DNA of 64,000 nt from Gracilaria domingensis (taxonomy: Eukaryota; Rhodophyta; Florideophyceae; Gracilariales; Gracilariaceae), in the NCBI GenBank assembly GCA_022539475.1, contig VCMS01000272.1:26481-90480 (forward strand), read 5' to 3'. The notes under the pieces were generated by a model. It did no database searches and was not told where the DNA came from. It saw only the letters and a program-made list of their open reading frames with translations. The first letter of the stretch is position 1, and each line of letters opens with the position of its first letter. The position numbers and the translations under genes are program-made. This document shows, in pieces, positions 1 to 11,533 of this stretch.

Positions 1-954
1 GCGCAGTATGAGCCAAATCTTCTTAAAATTTATGCGCATAACAGGGGTCCCGCAATTTTTGCGCAACTACGTGGCACATCAAAACTTACAAAAATTCAGA
101 ACAAAAGCATATTTTGGACGTCCAAAACGCTACACCAATAAAAATCACACGTTCTAGACATCACAAACAGGCAATGACATAACATACTCTATACAGGTTA
201 CTGCGGCACTTGGCTAGGCCGCCAAAGACTGCCTTTCCTTGTGAGCAAATTATGAGTTAAATTTCTCTTTATAAGACGTGTAATGACTGCTGAAAAGCAT
301 TCTAATGATTTCATATTGCAAAAAGACTCCCTTTTTAAATGTTACACAATGACAAACACTGCTCACCAGTGCAATTTATATTGTTTTGCAAATCGTGAGC
401 AGACATATGACTGTTTTGGCTGTAAACATACTGTGAACTACAACTTCACTTAAAAAACTGGCTACGCCTTCTTTTTTCAAAGAATTAATTCCAATTGTAG
501 CGAGCTTTGCGACAAAGTGCTTAACTCTCAAAATGGTTGCAGCATGATCGTAACGTTCTTATTTATTCGATAGAGCGCGTCAAGCGAATAATTTTTGCTG
601 ATAGACCGTTTGAGCGCATATTGGTCTAGATACCTTCCGCTTCTCCCGCTTTGATGAGCTTAGCTACTTCCATGCCAGTTTTAAACATGAATTAATGGAA
701 CATACTCCTGTTCTCGTGTAAAAATCTTTCATGATAAAATCTGAGTCTCGTTTTGTGTAATTTTTCCGTCTGGCCATTACAAATATCCTCAACGTGATCA
801 ACCTAATCTGATATTGCCTGAAAAATACGACGCGGTACATGTCAAGATAAAACTAACTTTCTCCAGCGTTAAATTCATGGCGCGCAAAAAGCAACAAATC
901 CCGTTCAACAAAGTTGGGCAGAACGCCGAACACCACCTCTTTTCTGTAGAGAAA
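1..954. other. AT-rich unassigned stretch
   Basis: I see no open reading frame with recognisable protein motifs, no inverted repeat and no tandem repeat here. It lies upstream of the family-1 retroelement copy A. It may be decayed retroelement or intergenic sequence; nothing positive can be said. Confidence 0.4.
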
Positions 955-970
955 ACCTGATTTTACACGT

Positions 971-1199
971 TTTCTAACAAAGAATCTCGTCATACACGAG
1001 CAATGCGCCCATTACTGTGGCATTGGACTTTTTGTGGTGCATGCCGATAGGAGTCTTCAACCGTTGGTTATTCTAATCTTCACTGGCACGTAAAGAGAGG
1101 CCTGCATGTACTAAGGTCCCTGGCTGGGAGTGGACACGTTAAAGTGAATACCTAGTGCACAAATAGAGTATTCTAAGGAATCTTTTATTTTTGTCTTCA
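971..1199 (+). repeat. Direct repeat R1 of the family-1 retroelement
   Basis: This stretch matches 5625-5855 in the same orientation, sharing blocks such as TCGTCATACACGAG, AAGGTCCCTGGCTG and TAGTGCACAAATAG. The second copy sits directly before the LTR at 5865. R1 instead abuts integrase sequence at about 1200 with no LTR between, so the junction looks like a recombination or deletion scar. Similarity was judged by eye. Confidence 0.7.
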
Positions 1200-3483
1200 T
1201 TCCCCGCTTATGACCGGTCCGTCAACGTATTCTTCGACAACAAATCTCAATTCACATAAAATTTCTTTCAAATTGTATGCAGAAACTTAGATGTCACAAA
1301 CGTGTTCCAAAACACCTATCACACCCAGTGTAATGGGCAGATAAAACGGTTTAACCGTACGATGCTAAGTGCAACCCGTTTTTTTGTGGCAGATCACAAA
1401 GAAATAAGATCGTTATATTGACGCAGTAACGTATGCGTACAACACTCAGGTGCATCGCGTAACATCGCTCCCACAGTTTAAAATGGTGCTCTCACGGCCA
1501 CTGTCCCCGGTTGCTATTAAAGTCCAATTTACTCTTGCGGGTTATCCGTCTCCGGCGTAGTACCACACCGCGTGGAAAAATTGGATCACCAAGATGGTGC
1601 CAAAAGCACCGAAGGAAATGTATAAAGCCCAAGCTACATTCAAGTGTAACTTTGACCAACGAGTACGCAAACCCTTACCAAAATTGCAAATGAACGACTT
1701 TGTGTTACTAAGCAAGGAGTACTACAATCCTGAGACGGAACGCCGTCACAAACTTTCACTCATTGCAAGACGACCATACTGGGTGCTATCTCTTACGCTA
1801 GACACCTTTGTGTTGGAAATCGACGGTACCCACGAACGTGTATCACTCGATCGCGTCAGCAAAGCCGCCATGCCTACACAGGCTTTTTCGCCTGTTGCCG
1901 CAACCTCTGCATGTGATCAAGGATCGGAAGAATCGAGTCAGTCGGCACTTCCTCACTCGGAACGCGGTTTATCCGAACTACCAGACATATCGAACACTGT
2001 ACCAACTGGGTCAGATCGCCTCTCTCCGGCCGAATCCGCGGACTCAACGCGAGTTATAACCGTCACACCCCCACCCGACATGGTTACATCACCCCCGGCG
2101 GCAAAGCCTCAGGAGGGGAGGACTTTGCTGCTACCGCTGGTAACACCTTTTTGGTTTCATCGGCATGGCAGCATTTTTCACGAGTTGGAGCCACCACTGT
2201 TGGTGAAACGTCGCCCCTGACCGCGAACGGGACTCCCGTTGTAGGGACGCAATCTACACAGACCGCGAACAGTCAAGAGCACGTCCGTAATGTTAGGGAA
2301 CTCCCAGCAAGGGAGATAACCGAGAAGAAAAGAAATACTCCGTCACGGAGGCCGCCTGAGGAGCCTGGCTCGCGGGTTCTTGCAGAGCGCTCGCTTCGAG
2401 CTCGCACACATGGAAAGCAGGCCTCTGCAGGCCCTTCCGGTAGCTACAAGCAAGCCGAAGACGACGGCAAAGTGTCGCAGAAACCCCTTCTCGGGTGATG
2501 AAAAAAGAAGAGAGAGAACACAGGACGTTTGGAAAGTACACCTGCCATGAGGGAGTGCTAAGCGTGGTACCCACTCGGGTTGACCGTCGCGAGCTCGCGC
2601 TCGAGCCATTACACCCAGAAGCATGGGTAGCGCGTGGAACCCGCACATGCGGAAAATATCCAAATTTTTGGAGAGCGCGCGCGCCGCCGCCGCCCCAAGA
2701 GAACAATCCCAGCTGCCAGTGCGATGGCGACGGTTGCGCAAAGGCTCACCACTGCTGGTGCTAAGTGGCACGTGCCACGCGCGCACTACCGCCGCCAACC
2801 AATGGGGTACCCCGATCTTGGGCCTTCCGCCTCCCCCTGCACAGGGAGCGCAGCGTGCAACGTTCACCGCCGCGCGCTTTCTCTCATGGAAACGGGAATG
2901 GACGAGGGAAAGAAGAAGCAACCGTTGCACGGTGTGACCACTTGGGAATACTCTGGAGAGTCTATAGTACTACGGAAGCCTCGGGCGTTACAAGGAACCC
3001 ACTTGGGTAAAGTTTGGCCGCCAAACGGGGAAGTTAGAAATAACTCGACACGACCGGTAGAGCTCTACTGCAACCCGCTGAGGTTGAAGGTCCGAAGCCT
3101 CTTCGCTGGTCAGGACCCCATCTTTGGGACATCTATCTCGTACTCCCATGGAGGAGAAGTCTCAGAAGACCGAGGAGACCGGTACTTACTCACAGGAGTT
3201 TGTCGTGGACCGCATCGTGAGCCACACTCATACTCTCGATGTGATACTGTTGTACCGGGTCCGGTGGTATGGATACCCTGCCGTGGAGGACACTGAGGAG
3301 CCAGTTGAACACCTACTGAGGTCAAAGGTCCTTTCCTATCACCGTAGGCCACTGGTCTCGCAGGTACAGTCTCGTTTAGAGAGAATTAGAAGTTATAATC
3401 ACCGGTTTACGGTTTACAAACACTACCGATTTACGGTTACAATGACTCTTATGAGTGATGAAGGAAAATACTCCTGCAAGTGA
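1200..3483 (+). pseudogene. Ty3/gypsy pol 3' remnant (integrase, linker, chromodomain), copy A
   Basis: From 1200 to 1500 the sequence parallels the integrase core of copy B (around 16.3-16.5 kb, minus strand): the block holding the second catalytic Asp, the HPQ-NNGQ region and the stretch before SLSPF, all full of lesions. From 1594 to 2220 an open frame matches the copy-B integrase C-terminal (GPY/F-like) part: RKPLPKL, RRHKLS and HERVS are shared. After a GC-rich, gapped linker, 3124-3370 encodes a chromodomain with the motifs YSQEFVVDRIV and LLYRVRWYGYP. Reverse transcriptase, RNase H and gag are absent. In chromoviruses the chromodomain guides integration to chromatin. The order and orientation match copy B, so this is a truncated, dead copy of the same family. 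Confidence 0.8.
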
Positions 3484-3665
3484 CGAAGGAAGAAGAAGAT
3501 GAAGACGAAGCTAGGAATCCTGGAATAGGAGATGAAGAGAAACGTCAGGAAGTGATGAAGGTCCCATGGAAGAAAGGGATGAAGCAGAAGATACCACTAA
3601 TTGGTTTTTACTTTTCTATCTCAAGTTATTCTACACTATACCCTTTAATATGGGTTGGAGCACCA

Positions 3666-5391
3666 CTAGCCGCCCGTGGAGGGTCCGGCACCGCCCGTAT
3701 TTCCTTGCTGGGAAGGGACGCTGTTCGCGTACAACGCCGCCATTTGGTGCGGATCCGTCATCCCAGGAGTAATAGTCGCTTCTAAGCCCATGAGGGCGTC
3801 CTTAAGAGCCTGCACCTGAGGAGGTAGCTGTATCCCCTGTGAAGGTATGGAAATCTGCCACCCCGTCGGGGCTGCCTGTCCACCACTTGGTCCCGCAGGA
3901 GCACCCTTGCCTACACCAGGAACTACCATCATTGGTTGTGAGGCACTCGCTGAAGTCACGTCCTCAAGGTCCAACGGTGGATCATCCCACGCCACATCGG
4001 GCACGTAATCATCCGTGAATACAAACCCAGTGGAGTGTCCAGGCGGAATTGGTCGCTGCATCCGCGAAAGCACCTCCGTATAGTGTCGGGTGATCATGTT
4101 ACCCTCCTGTGGGTTGTAGTACACGAAGTTACCCGCTGTGAGATGCTGCCTATCAGGCGAATGGTCTTACTCGCGCACGTTACCCTTTCCCTCGAGTTGA
4201 TTCCCCACCGGCACTAGGTTCCAGTTGATCGACTCGACCGTTCTCAAGAGAGACCTGAACTCATCAGCATTGTTCTGTGACCGAAGGGGTATCGACAAGT
4301 CCAAGCCACGCATGGCCATGATCAACCTTGGAGGTAAATACCACAAGCGGTGATGATCATAGATATCCCAGATGACGTCCGCCGCTACGCGTGCTGCTCA
4401 TTCGGCGAGAACCAATGACCAGTACCCAGACTGCGGATTCGCAATCAATTTGGACCCGATGTAATGGATACAGGGTGAAAGCTCAGCATAGAACCCACGA
4501 GGTACCTCAACCAGACTCGACCACGGAGGCAATGAAACATACCGGCCAGATTTGGCGTTGTTGCGAATACGCTCAATCTCCACGTTGGAGTATGGAACCA
4601 GAAACCCGTGACGGGTACGTGCTTTGCGCTCGAACTTGACCAGCACGTCGAACCGCTGCTGGGTGTCGTATCGGCTGATGTACCCGAACTCCGCTCGGAG
4701 AATGGATCTTTTCGAGCAGAGCATGTACGGCTCCCAACGGGCGATTTCTCTAAAGGCCTGTTTGGGAAGCTCTGTCAACGCATCTCCGTATGAGACTTCA
4801 CCGTATGTCCGGTAGAACGCCGGGTCAAACCCATAAGATGCGTTTATCAAATGCTCGTTTCGGGTTCGCTCGGCGCCTTGATAGGTCAACTCGCCAAGCC
4901 CGCTCGGGCACTATCGAGAGATTCACCGCGAGATCGGTACAGGAGATACGGCGGTATCGCAATGCGCCTACGCCAGTTCGGGCATAGGACGAGCTCCACT
5001 GAAATCTCACTCAGGAGCTTGCGATTCTCTACGTAGGAGTTGATGAGCGCATCATTCTTCACCGCATCGGGGTGGAACCACGGAGCCCGTGAGTAGATCA
5101 AACTATCCGTTTTCGGATCGCGCACTTGCAAAGACTCTTTCGAGATCCACCCATCGAGGGTCGTTGTCAGGAGCATCGCTTGTTGCGAGTTCCACGCCAC
5201 GGCGGCAGGAGAAGGACCCTCTTTCGGGTGTGTGTGCTTCGGAGCGTTCCTCTAAGGAGCGGGGCCGAAAGGAACCAACCGACGTACTGCGGGTGTTGCT
5301 GCTGCCCAGCGAGGGCGAGCGCATTGTTTTGCTGTCCGGCACCAGAGGAAGAAGGAGCTCCCCCGACGGGGTTGGTCGGAAACGGATTCAT
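3666..5391 (-). pseudogene. Facing-strand ORF1+ORF2 of family-1 retroelement, copy A (broken)
   Basis: This reads opposite to pol and is the diverged counterpart of 12001-13914. The start ATG (5391) opens with MNPFPTNP, matching MNQNPFHTNP in copy B. Three minus-strand segments in different frames then follow the copy-B protein: about 5391-5200, 5200-4886 (shared SRAPWFHP) and 4889-4398 (shared YGEVSYG and NPQSGYWSLV). At least two frameshifts are therefore present, plus a TGA at 4398-4400 where copy B has Trp. The frame then runs past a TAA into the 152-codon second ORF (4124-3666), which starts VYYNP and ends PSTGG like copy B. It resembles no family I know. It is clearly a dead copy, but its conservation relative to copy B is what shows the unit to be protein-coding. 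Confidence 0.75.
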
Positions 5392-5531
5392 CCCAGGTGC
5401 AGAGGGAGAGATAACGACAACCGATGTATGAGATCTCGGGGGTTTAGTCGCTGTATGAGTTCTATCACCTCAAAGGTGCGCTGTATGCGTGGGACGGGAA
5501 CTTCGGTGATGTCCATCGTGGGATGCCCGCC

Positions 5532-5538
5532 TATTTAA
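5532..5538 (-). promoter_or_regulatory. TATA-like box for the facing-strand ORF, copy A
   Basis: The minus strand reads CCTTAAATAG, 147 bp upstream of the ATG at 5391. Copy B has TATAAATA 154 bp upstream of its equivalent ATG. The matching position supports an independent promoter for the facing ORF. Confidence 0.55.
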
Positions 5539-5624
5539 GGCCTTTCCGTCTCGGCCTCGCGGCGTCACGACGGCCACCCCGGACTAAGGAGGAGGAAATG
5601 TGGAGCAAACCCGATTCTAAGGAT

Positions 5625-5855
5625 GTTCTAACGAAGAAGCTCGTCATACACGAGCGATGCGCTCGTTAACGTGGCATTTGCATTTATGAGGTGCATCCCC
5701 CATGGGAGTATTCAACCGTTGTTTAATTTAATCCTAATTAGCACTTGTAGAGGGGCGTGCATGTGCCAAGGTCCCTGGCTGCGGGTGGACACGTGGAGGT
5801 GGATGGCTAGTGCACAAATAGGGTATTCTGGGGATTATTTTAGTTTGTCTTTATT
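5625..5855 (+). repeat. Direct repeat R2, adjacent to LTR A
   Basis: This is the second copy of the block at 971-1199. It fills the gap between the facing-ORF promoter and the LTR starting at 5865. The equivalent stretch in copy B (11534-11840) has only weak similarity. Confidence 0.65.
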
Positions 5856-5864
5856 CTAGCACCC

Positions 5865-6590
5865 TGACAGTGGGGTTGCGTACTTGTACAACCCGTACGG
5901 GTATACATTACGGTAATCAGTCAACCGGCCCTGCACCTGGGGTAGTTAGAGGTGCAGGGGCGGCTGAACACCACCTGATGGTAAATCAACCAAGCCTCTC
6001 CTTCGAGAACTGCCACTCGGATCAGAGGGCACTTGAGACTCATCTTGAGTGTGGGCTCTAGGCGCTACTGTCCTTGCCGGTGTACTACTTTACCCGGAGG
6101 GTCACCTCAAGAGGTGTAAGTTCGGGTACTCTCCTTGGGACGGCTAAGGAATCTGTACATACTGTGTGGTATTGACGTCTATTATTAGTATTAATTCCTT
6201 ATTGCAAGACAGATCTCCGCCCCAGTATTGGGTTTTTTCTTTGCTTTTTCTTGTTCTTTTCCCCGACGTCGGGTCTGTTGCCTGCGTGTGCACGGCCCGC
6301 GTCTCCTCTTTGGAGTATCTCTTTTTCCCTTGTTTCTTGGGCTACGCCTCCTCCCGTAGTGTCTGGCTCACCTCTTTTCGGGTACTTCTCGCTTCTACAC
6401 CGTTCTCGGCTGGTGATTCTCCTGATATTGGACTTTCTGCATTCACCTCTGTAGGTTTCCTTGAGTACTTCACTGGTCTTACACTCAGGTCCCCGGTGTC
6501 AACAGAGGCTCGTCCACCGAGTTATTATCCCCAGGGAGCAGGACTTCGGACATCCTGTGCGTGTTTCACCCGTCCTGGGTTTGCACCACA
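5865..6590 (+). repeat. LTR of family-1 retroelement, copy A (~726 bp)
   Basis: It begins TGACAGTGGGG and ends TTTGCACCACA. Two relatives occur at 7526-8277 and 10763-11533, both on the minus strand. All three share the TGACAGT start, a pyrimidine-rich centre, the block TCCGCCCCAGTATTG (or a close variant) and the end block GGACATCCTG...TTTGC. Position beyond the chromodomain and facing ORFs fits a 3' LTR with respect to pol. Neither a clear polypurine tract nor a target duplication is visible, so the exact ends are provisional. Open frames inside it are not genes. Confidence 0.65.
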
Positions 6591-7525
6591 CTTTCGTCAC
6601 TTCCATCTGTTTTTCTGTACTCGCTCGTTCTTGCACGAATCGCTGGAGACCTGTGCAATGCTATTGGAGTTTCTGAATGTTGATGGTACGTTTGTTAGAT
6701 AGCGCCGTCAGGCGAAAGAGTCCTATAGGCGGGATCCGAGTAAGTTCGTAAGCGGTGCGTGTAGTCCCGTGATCCGGTCGGGTATAAGTGTAACGCGCGA
6801 AAACGAACGCCAGCACCCGGCGGTCGTAAGAAAACTGGGCGGTTCGGAGTATCCGGCGCGGTCGAGATACGCGCGTTCAGTCCGAACAGCCTGTAAACAT
6901 AGTAGTTGTCTCGCACGGTGTGGTATCGCAGGTCTGCTTTAGCGAACTAGTAGTTTGGGACGGTGGTGCTTACTCTTTACTAGATGTGTGCACGGGAAGA
7001 GCGGAGGTGCATAAGTAGGACCTCGACGCTGTAACGCACGCCTACAGTCCGGATCGGCACCCTGCTTACGTGGCGAAAACACCCAGAGGTGGAGCGGGTG
7101 CCATCTATCTACAACTATGCTACGTGTAGCTCCTATCGTACAAGTCCGCACGGCGTACCATCTCCGCACACGTGGGACACCTCGCATATCGTGCCGGCCT
7201 CTGACAAACCGCTTTTTACCTGCCACACCGGTCGGATCACCCATAGCAAAATATTGACCTCACTATACTACAGCGTGCGCGAACGACGTCTGATATTTTT
7301 ACAGTTTCCTGTGATGCTGAACAAAACACGAGGCGTTCGGCGGTGTACGTTTCATTCCAAGAAAGGCGGTTACCGGAGCGACCATCATTCGGTGGAAGAA
7401 AACGGCTTTGTTCAGTGCACTTTGCACAACCGGTAGTAAGTCTGGTGATACGATAAAATCTATTTGCTGTCCAGACTTAAGTGCTCAACATGTTCGCAAG
7501 ACTTCTCGACCTAGTCGTTCGACTG
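6591..7525. other. Unassigned stretch between two inverted LTRs
   Basis: About 935 bp lie between LTR A and the inverted LTR C. Several short open frames exist on both strands (for example 6695-6916 minus and 7089-7436 plus), but none shows a motif I recognise and none is convincingly coding. Confidence 0.35.
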
Positions 7526-8277
7526 TGTAGAGCAAACGCGGGGACGGGAAAGACACACAGGACGTCCTAGGTCCTGCTCCCTGAGTGGATGTAAGCTCGG
7601 CGGAAGAGCCCCTATTGGCACCAAATGCCTGGTCCAAAAGCCAGTAGTGCGCTGAGATAGAACCAACAGAGTGAGATTGAGAAGTTGGGCCCGTGAGGAA
7701 AACCCGGAAGAGCGGGGTGAAACAACAAAAAAAAACCAAAAGAATGGGCTAGAGACTCCGAGATGAGGCGTAGCCCGAAGGAGAGAAGTAAAAGATAAAT
7801 CCAGGACAGGGGAGCCAAGGGCCGTGCGCAAGCAGACAACAGGCATGGTAGACCAGGAAAAACAAAAATAAAGCAAGAAAAATAACCAAATACTGGGTCG
7901 GAAATCTGTCCTGCAATCAGGAATAAGAAACAAACAAAACATCAACCCTCAATGGGTATGCAGAGATCCTAAAGCGTCTCAAGGGGAATATGCACACTTA
8001 AACCTCCTCTTGACGTGACCCTCTAGATTGAGTAATACACCAGCAAGGGCAGTAGTGTCTAGCGCCTACACTCAAGAAGAGTTCTAACGAGTTAAGACGA
8101 GTCTGAAGTGTTCCCACTTCCGAGTGGCAGTTATCTAAGCGAGACTTGGTTAAGTTTTACTCTGGGAGGTGCGACGGCAACTCCGCGGGCCTCAGTAGTC
8201 GATAGGATAAATTATCCTAAATAATTAAAGTAGTTCCCACTCGACAAGGGTTGTACAAGTGCACAAACTAACTGTCA
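7526..8277 (-). repeat. LTR of family-1 retroelement, copy C (~752 bp)
   Basis: On the minus strand it starts TGACAGTTAG and ends TTTGCTCTACA. It parallels LTR A in inverted orientation along its whole length, for example CTGCCACTCGGA, GTGTAGGCGCTAG and CCCAGTATT. Its 5' flank does not match the internal sequence of copies A or B, so it is a solo LTR or the end of another element. No exact 5-bp duplication is seen; CACAC before and CACAG overlapping the end is the nearest. Confidence 0.65.
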
Positions 8278-8463
8278 GTGTGTGCCATAATTAACTAATT
8301 AAAACTACTAATTTCCACTCACTGGAGTCTACTCATAAACACTCACACGTGTCCATACCCTCTCCAAGGGTACACGTTATCTCTCATCCACCCACCGGTG
8401 GTCTTACCCCAGAGGGGGTGCAGGGTATGGTTACGTCTGCCCGGGGTGGGGTAAGGCTTAAGG

Positions 8464-8544
8464 GTGCCCGGGGGCATTTAAGTCTTGTACTTCCCCGGGC
8501 ACATATAGGACGTATGTGTGCCCGGTGGTCATACTGAGTACAAG
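8464..8544. repeat. Nested inverted repeats (foldback)
   Basis: GTGCCCGGGG (8464-8473) pairs with CCCCGGGCAC (8493-8502). A second set pairs CTTGTACT (8484-8491) with AGTACAAG (8537-8544), enclosing CCGGGCACATA and TATGTGTGCCCGG. The two sets are mutually exclusive stems. This could be a small foldback element or the end of a decayed transposon. Confidence 0.6.
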
Positions 8545-8692
8545 AATGCTAGTATTCTCCAGGGACAAATCCCGATATCCAATTAGGTGTCTAATGTAGA
8601 TATAATCTCGCACTAGAGAGTCGGAGCACTTTTAAAATATACTTTTAAACACAAAACGTCAATATGAGAAAGATAAAGCCCAGTATTTCAAG

Positions 8693-10027
8693 CTAAGTCG
8701 CTAAGATTCCTCCTATCACCACCCTCGCGTTTTCCAAAATGATTGCAATAGAACTGGTTTGATTCATTTTGAACAAGTCCTCCAAGGTCGGAAACGGTTT
8801 TCCCACGAGCAGTGCCCGAGCATAGAGACATACAAGGACACCATAATTCGTTGTGTTAGAAGCCGGCTGCTGTAGTAGATTTAGTTCCTTATAGAACTGT
8901 TCCGAACTGATTTCCTTCCAAGATCTGTGATCCCCATGCTTTTGATAATAAAACGCAGTAATGTTCTCCAAAGCGTACGAGATTGTTGAAGAAATTTCCG
9001 TGCTTCCGAGAGCTGATGAACTGACTGTGTACGGGTCAAGAAGAACAAAATTGCGTGTTTTGACTTCAACGTGACACAGGATCCAGTGTGATTCACGAAC
9101 ATGAACAGGCCAAATCAATGCGTCGATATCATGTACCTCTAAACCGTGCATCCATTTCCTCGATTCCTGCGCAGCCTTATCTCTTCGAAGACCAAGAATT
9201 GTAAATCAAGATAAAAGAAGAAATCTTAGATCTTGCTCGTGGGTTCCTGTTCTCATCATTTTGAGAATGAATGATTCGATAACTGCATCTGTGAGCCATT
9301 GATTAGGTAGCAGCGACTTGAAGTTGATACGAAGTAAACCGTTCTCTCCTTGTGTGACCATAATATCTCTGGGATGTTTGCGACGTTCTTCATTTTGGAT
9401 AATTTTGAGGACTGTATCGTATGCATTCTGATACTCTAAAGACATTCCAATGAGTTGTGCTGGATTTACATACCCAATTCGTATCTTTCGCCATATCGAA
9501 GAAGAAAAATCTTGAATTGTTTCAGAATCTCCGTCTTCATAAAGAACATCAACCTCACATCTATTTTCAGTATGTGGAACCCGACGAATTTGTTCTCGAT
9601 ACCACTGAAGATCCAAATGCCAAAACATTTCAACTTCGCATCCCTTCGGTAAATCATGGATATCAGAACGCTGAAATGCAGTGTTTGTAGCGTGCTTTTC
9701 TTTCTGATTCCCTTTCGCACAGAAAAGAGGAATAATTTGTCTTGCCCGTTGTATAGCACTTAGTCCTTCAATATTATTTGGCAAGGAGTTCTTCTTTTTG
9801 TCCTACTTCGACGGTTCTTGAACACTTTCAGAGATAACTGCAGTTTCATTTCTTCTCTTCCAGGTTTGTGCGGGCTGAACCATTTTCAAAAGGCTAGGTA
9901 TGGGAAAACCTTCCTGACGGTGCTTAGCTATAAAATGCTGTTTTACATTGAAGAGGTTCTTCTGTACCTTCAATTCCGTACAATGAGGACAAGCATATCC
10001 CTTGAAGTCTGAAACATTTTTGCACAT
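8693..10027 (-). pseudogene. Zinc-finger / Tudor-like / Ulp1-type cysteine protease gene, broken
   Basis: One minus-strand frame runs from 10027 to 8693 with only two interruptions, TAG at 9803-9805 and TGA at 9206-9208, and no frameshift. In order it holds a C2H2-type finger (YACPHC ... HFIAKH), a Tudor-like segment (VDVLYEDGDSE), the Ulp1 entry motif (LPNQWLTDAVIESFIL), and the protease core: His in ESHWILCH, Asp in LLDPY, Gln in LLQQP. Ulp1/C48 proteases cut SUMO or related conjugates and occur both in hosts and in DNA transposons. The usual Asp-Cys-Gly at the nucleophile reads NYG (8840-8848), so the catalytic Cys is gone; two G-to-A changes would explain it. A possible 56-bp GT-AG intron (10009-10064) precedes it. 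No transposase is visible beside it, so host gene or transposon cargo cannot be decided. Confidence 0.7.
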
Positions 10028-10064
10028 ATCGGTAATGGTAGGGAAGTACCCAGAAGTAAATTAC

Positions 10065-10762
10065 AGCATTCTTGACCCTTTTCTCTCTTTCTTCTCATCG
10101 ACCGTGTATTGCCGGAAAATAAGCTGTTCATATTTTATCTCTTCCAGTCGAGTCTCTTCTTCAGAGTCTTCACAACTCCGGAAATTTTTGGAATTGTACT
10201 CGATCTGTGCAAGGGCCGGGAGGGCGATGGTTCCGGTTGATTATCCTTATCTACAGAATGCCTCTCAGTTTCAATCGTGGTTGAACTGGATTCAAGTCTG
10301 GACCCAGTCTTCAAACATTGCACACGATCGGCATATTCAAGTTTTCGTATCTGTCCAAACTTGGTCACAATCTCTCTGATACCACCGAAGAAAGCATCTT
10401 CATTATTAAAAGTTGCATTGTGCGCAATATCAGCAGTAAATGAATTTAGCAACGCTCCTAAGTCATGAATCACAGACCCAGATTCCAAACCACGTTGAGT
10501 AGACAAAATGTTCTCTGCAACTCTCGTATAAATATATCTCACCATTGCGAATGTCTTTGATCGTCCTTTTTCGTTGCAGACGACGGGAAATTTGTTGTGT
10601 GATATCTGATTGTTCCCATTTCGCATTCTACATTGTGACTGCCAATCCGTTAAATCTGAAACATTGGTACTATCATTTGAATATTGAACAGAACCGTTCA
10701 GAGTATCAAATGTTCTGATATTCGTTTCGTCTCCGTCTCGACACGTGACGTGCGGAGATATC
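10065..10762 (-). pseudogene. Probable upstream coding part of the Ulp1-like gene
   Basis: A minus-strand frame from about 10760 to 10135 reads as ordinary coding sequence (SPHVTCRDGDETNIRTF near the start, ADIAHNATFNNEDAFFGGI in the middle), without a motif I recognise. Near 10180-10140 the better coding frame switches (EEETRLEEIKYEQLIFRQY), pointing to a frameshift. It lies directly upstream of the zinc-finger/Ulp1 region on the same strand and is probably its N-terminal exon. The retroelement LTR ends at 10763, so the gene may have been cut by that insertion. Confidence 0.45.
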
Positions 10763-11533
10763 TGTAGAGCAAAACCCTGCGGTAAACGCTATGGGGAATC
10801 TCCACTAGGATGTCCGAGTTCTACTCTCTATGAGAGATAGGGTCAGCAGAAGAGCCCTCTGTCCGTACTCGAGTGCACTGACAAGCTGGGTGTAAGACCG
10901 GAGACGGTGACTGGCTATAACCACAGAGGTGGAATGCAAAGAACGGTGCAGATCCAGGGATGGAGTGTGATTCGAACCTGAACAAAGGGAAGAAAAAGGG
11001 GACCGTGTAAACGGGGGAAAGCTCACGGTAGAAACCACCGGAGCGGAGCTACGGACCGTGCCAACCGGCGGGAACAGGTCCGACAGCGGAGCGACGCACT
11101 CAAAGGCGCCAAAAGTAAATCAATACTGGGGCGGAAGCGATCTCTGAACCAGGTGAACAAGTGTAAACAGCAAGACTCAACAGAGTGACAAAAACAAGAA
11201 TCAACAACAAAAACAAAACAAGAAACAACAAAAGACAACCGACACAACGGTAAAGACAATCAAAGATCCAGAGATGGCGAGACAAGTGCTTCCTTAGTGA
11301 TCCTGAGGGGTAGTAGTGCCGATACTAGTCGTGGGCACTCTCCAGATGGAGTCGTAGACCTACGTAGGCAGCAAGCTACTATACACCGATCCTGAACAGG
11401 ATTCGACTTGAGTGTCGACTCAGTTGTCCATTTACTTGGAGGCTCAAGGGTGAGATCACCCGAGCATATATACTATTACTATGTCTACGGTGCACACTTC
11501 CCGAGGGTTCTACACGTTGACAACCCACTGTCA
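10763..11533 (-). repeat. LTR of family-1 retroelement, copy B (~771 bp)
   Basis: On the minus strand it starts TGACAGTGGGTTG and ends TTTTGCTCTACA, as in LTR C. It contains TATATATGCTC in its first third and the shared TTCCGCCCCAGTATTG block. It is the 3' LTR with respect to pol of copy B. The flank is CCACCCCC on the pol-sense side, a pyrimidine rather than polypurine tract, which is unusual and leaves the exact boundary open. Confidence 0.65.

Noticed and set aside
3110-3352. Minus-strand frame opposite the copy A chromodomain
   Set aside because: Shadow of the plus-strand chromodomain coding sequence.
6166-6702. 178-codon frame on plus and its counterparts at 7511-7945 and 11100-11285 on minus
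   Set aside because: They lie inside three related LTRs in pyrimidine-rich DNA; similarity reflects LTR homology, not a protein.
8693-10027. Functional SUMO protease
   Set aside because: Catalytic Cys replaced and two in-frame stops.
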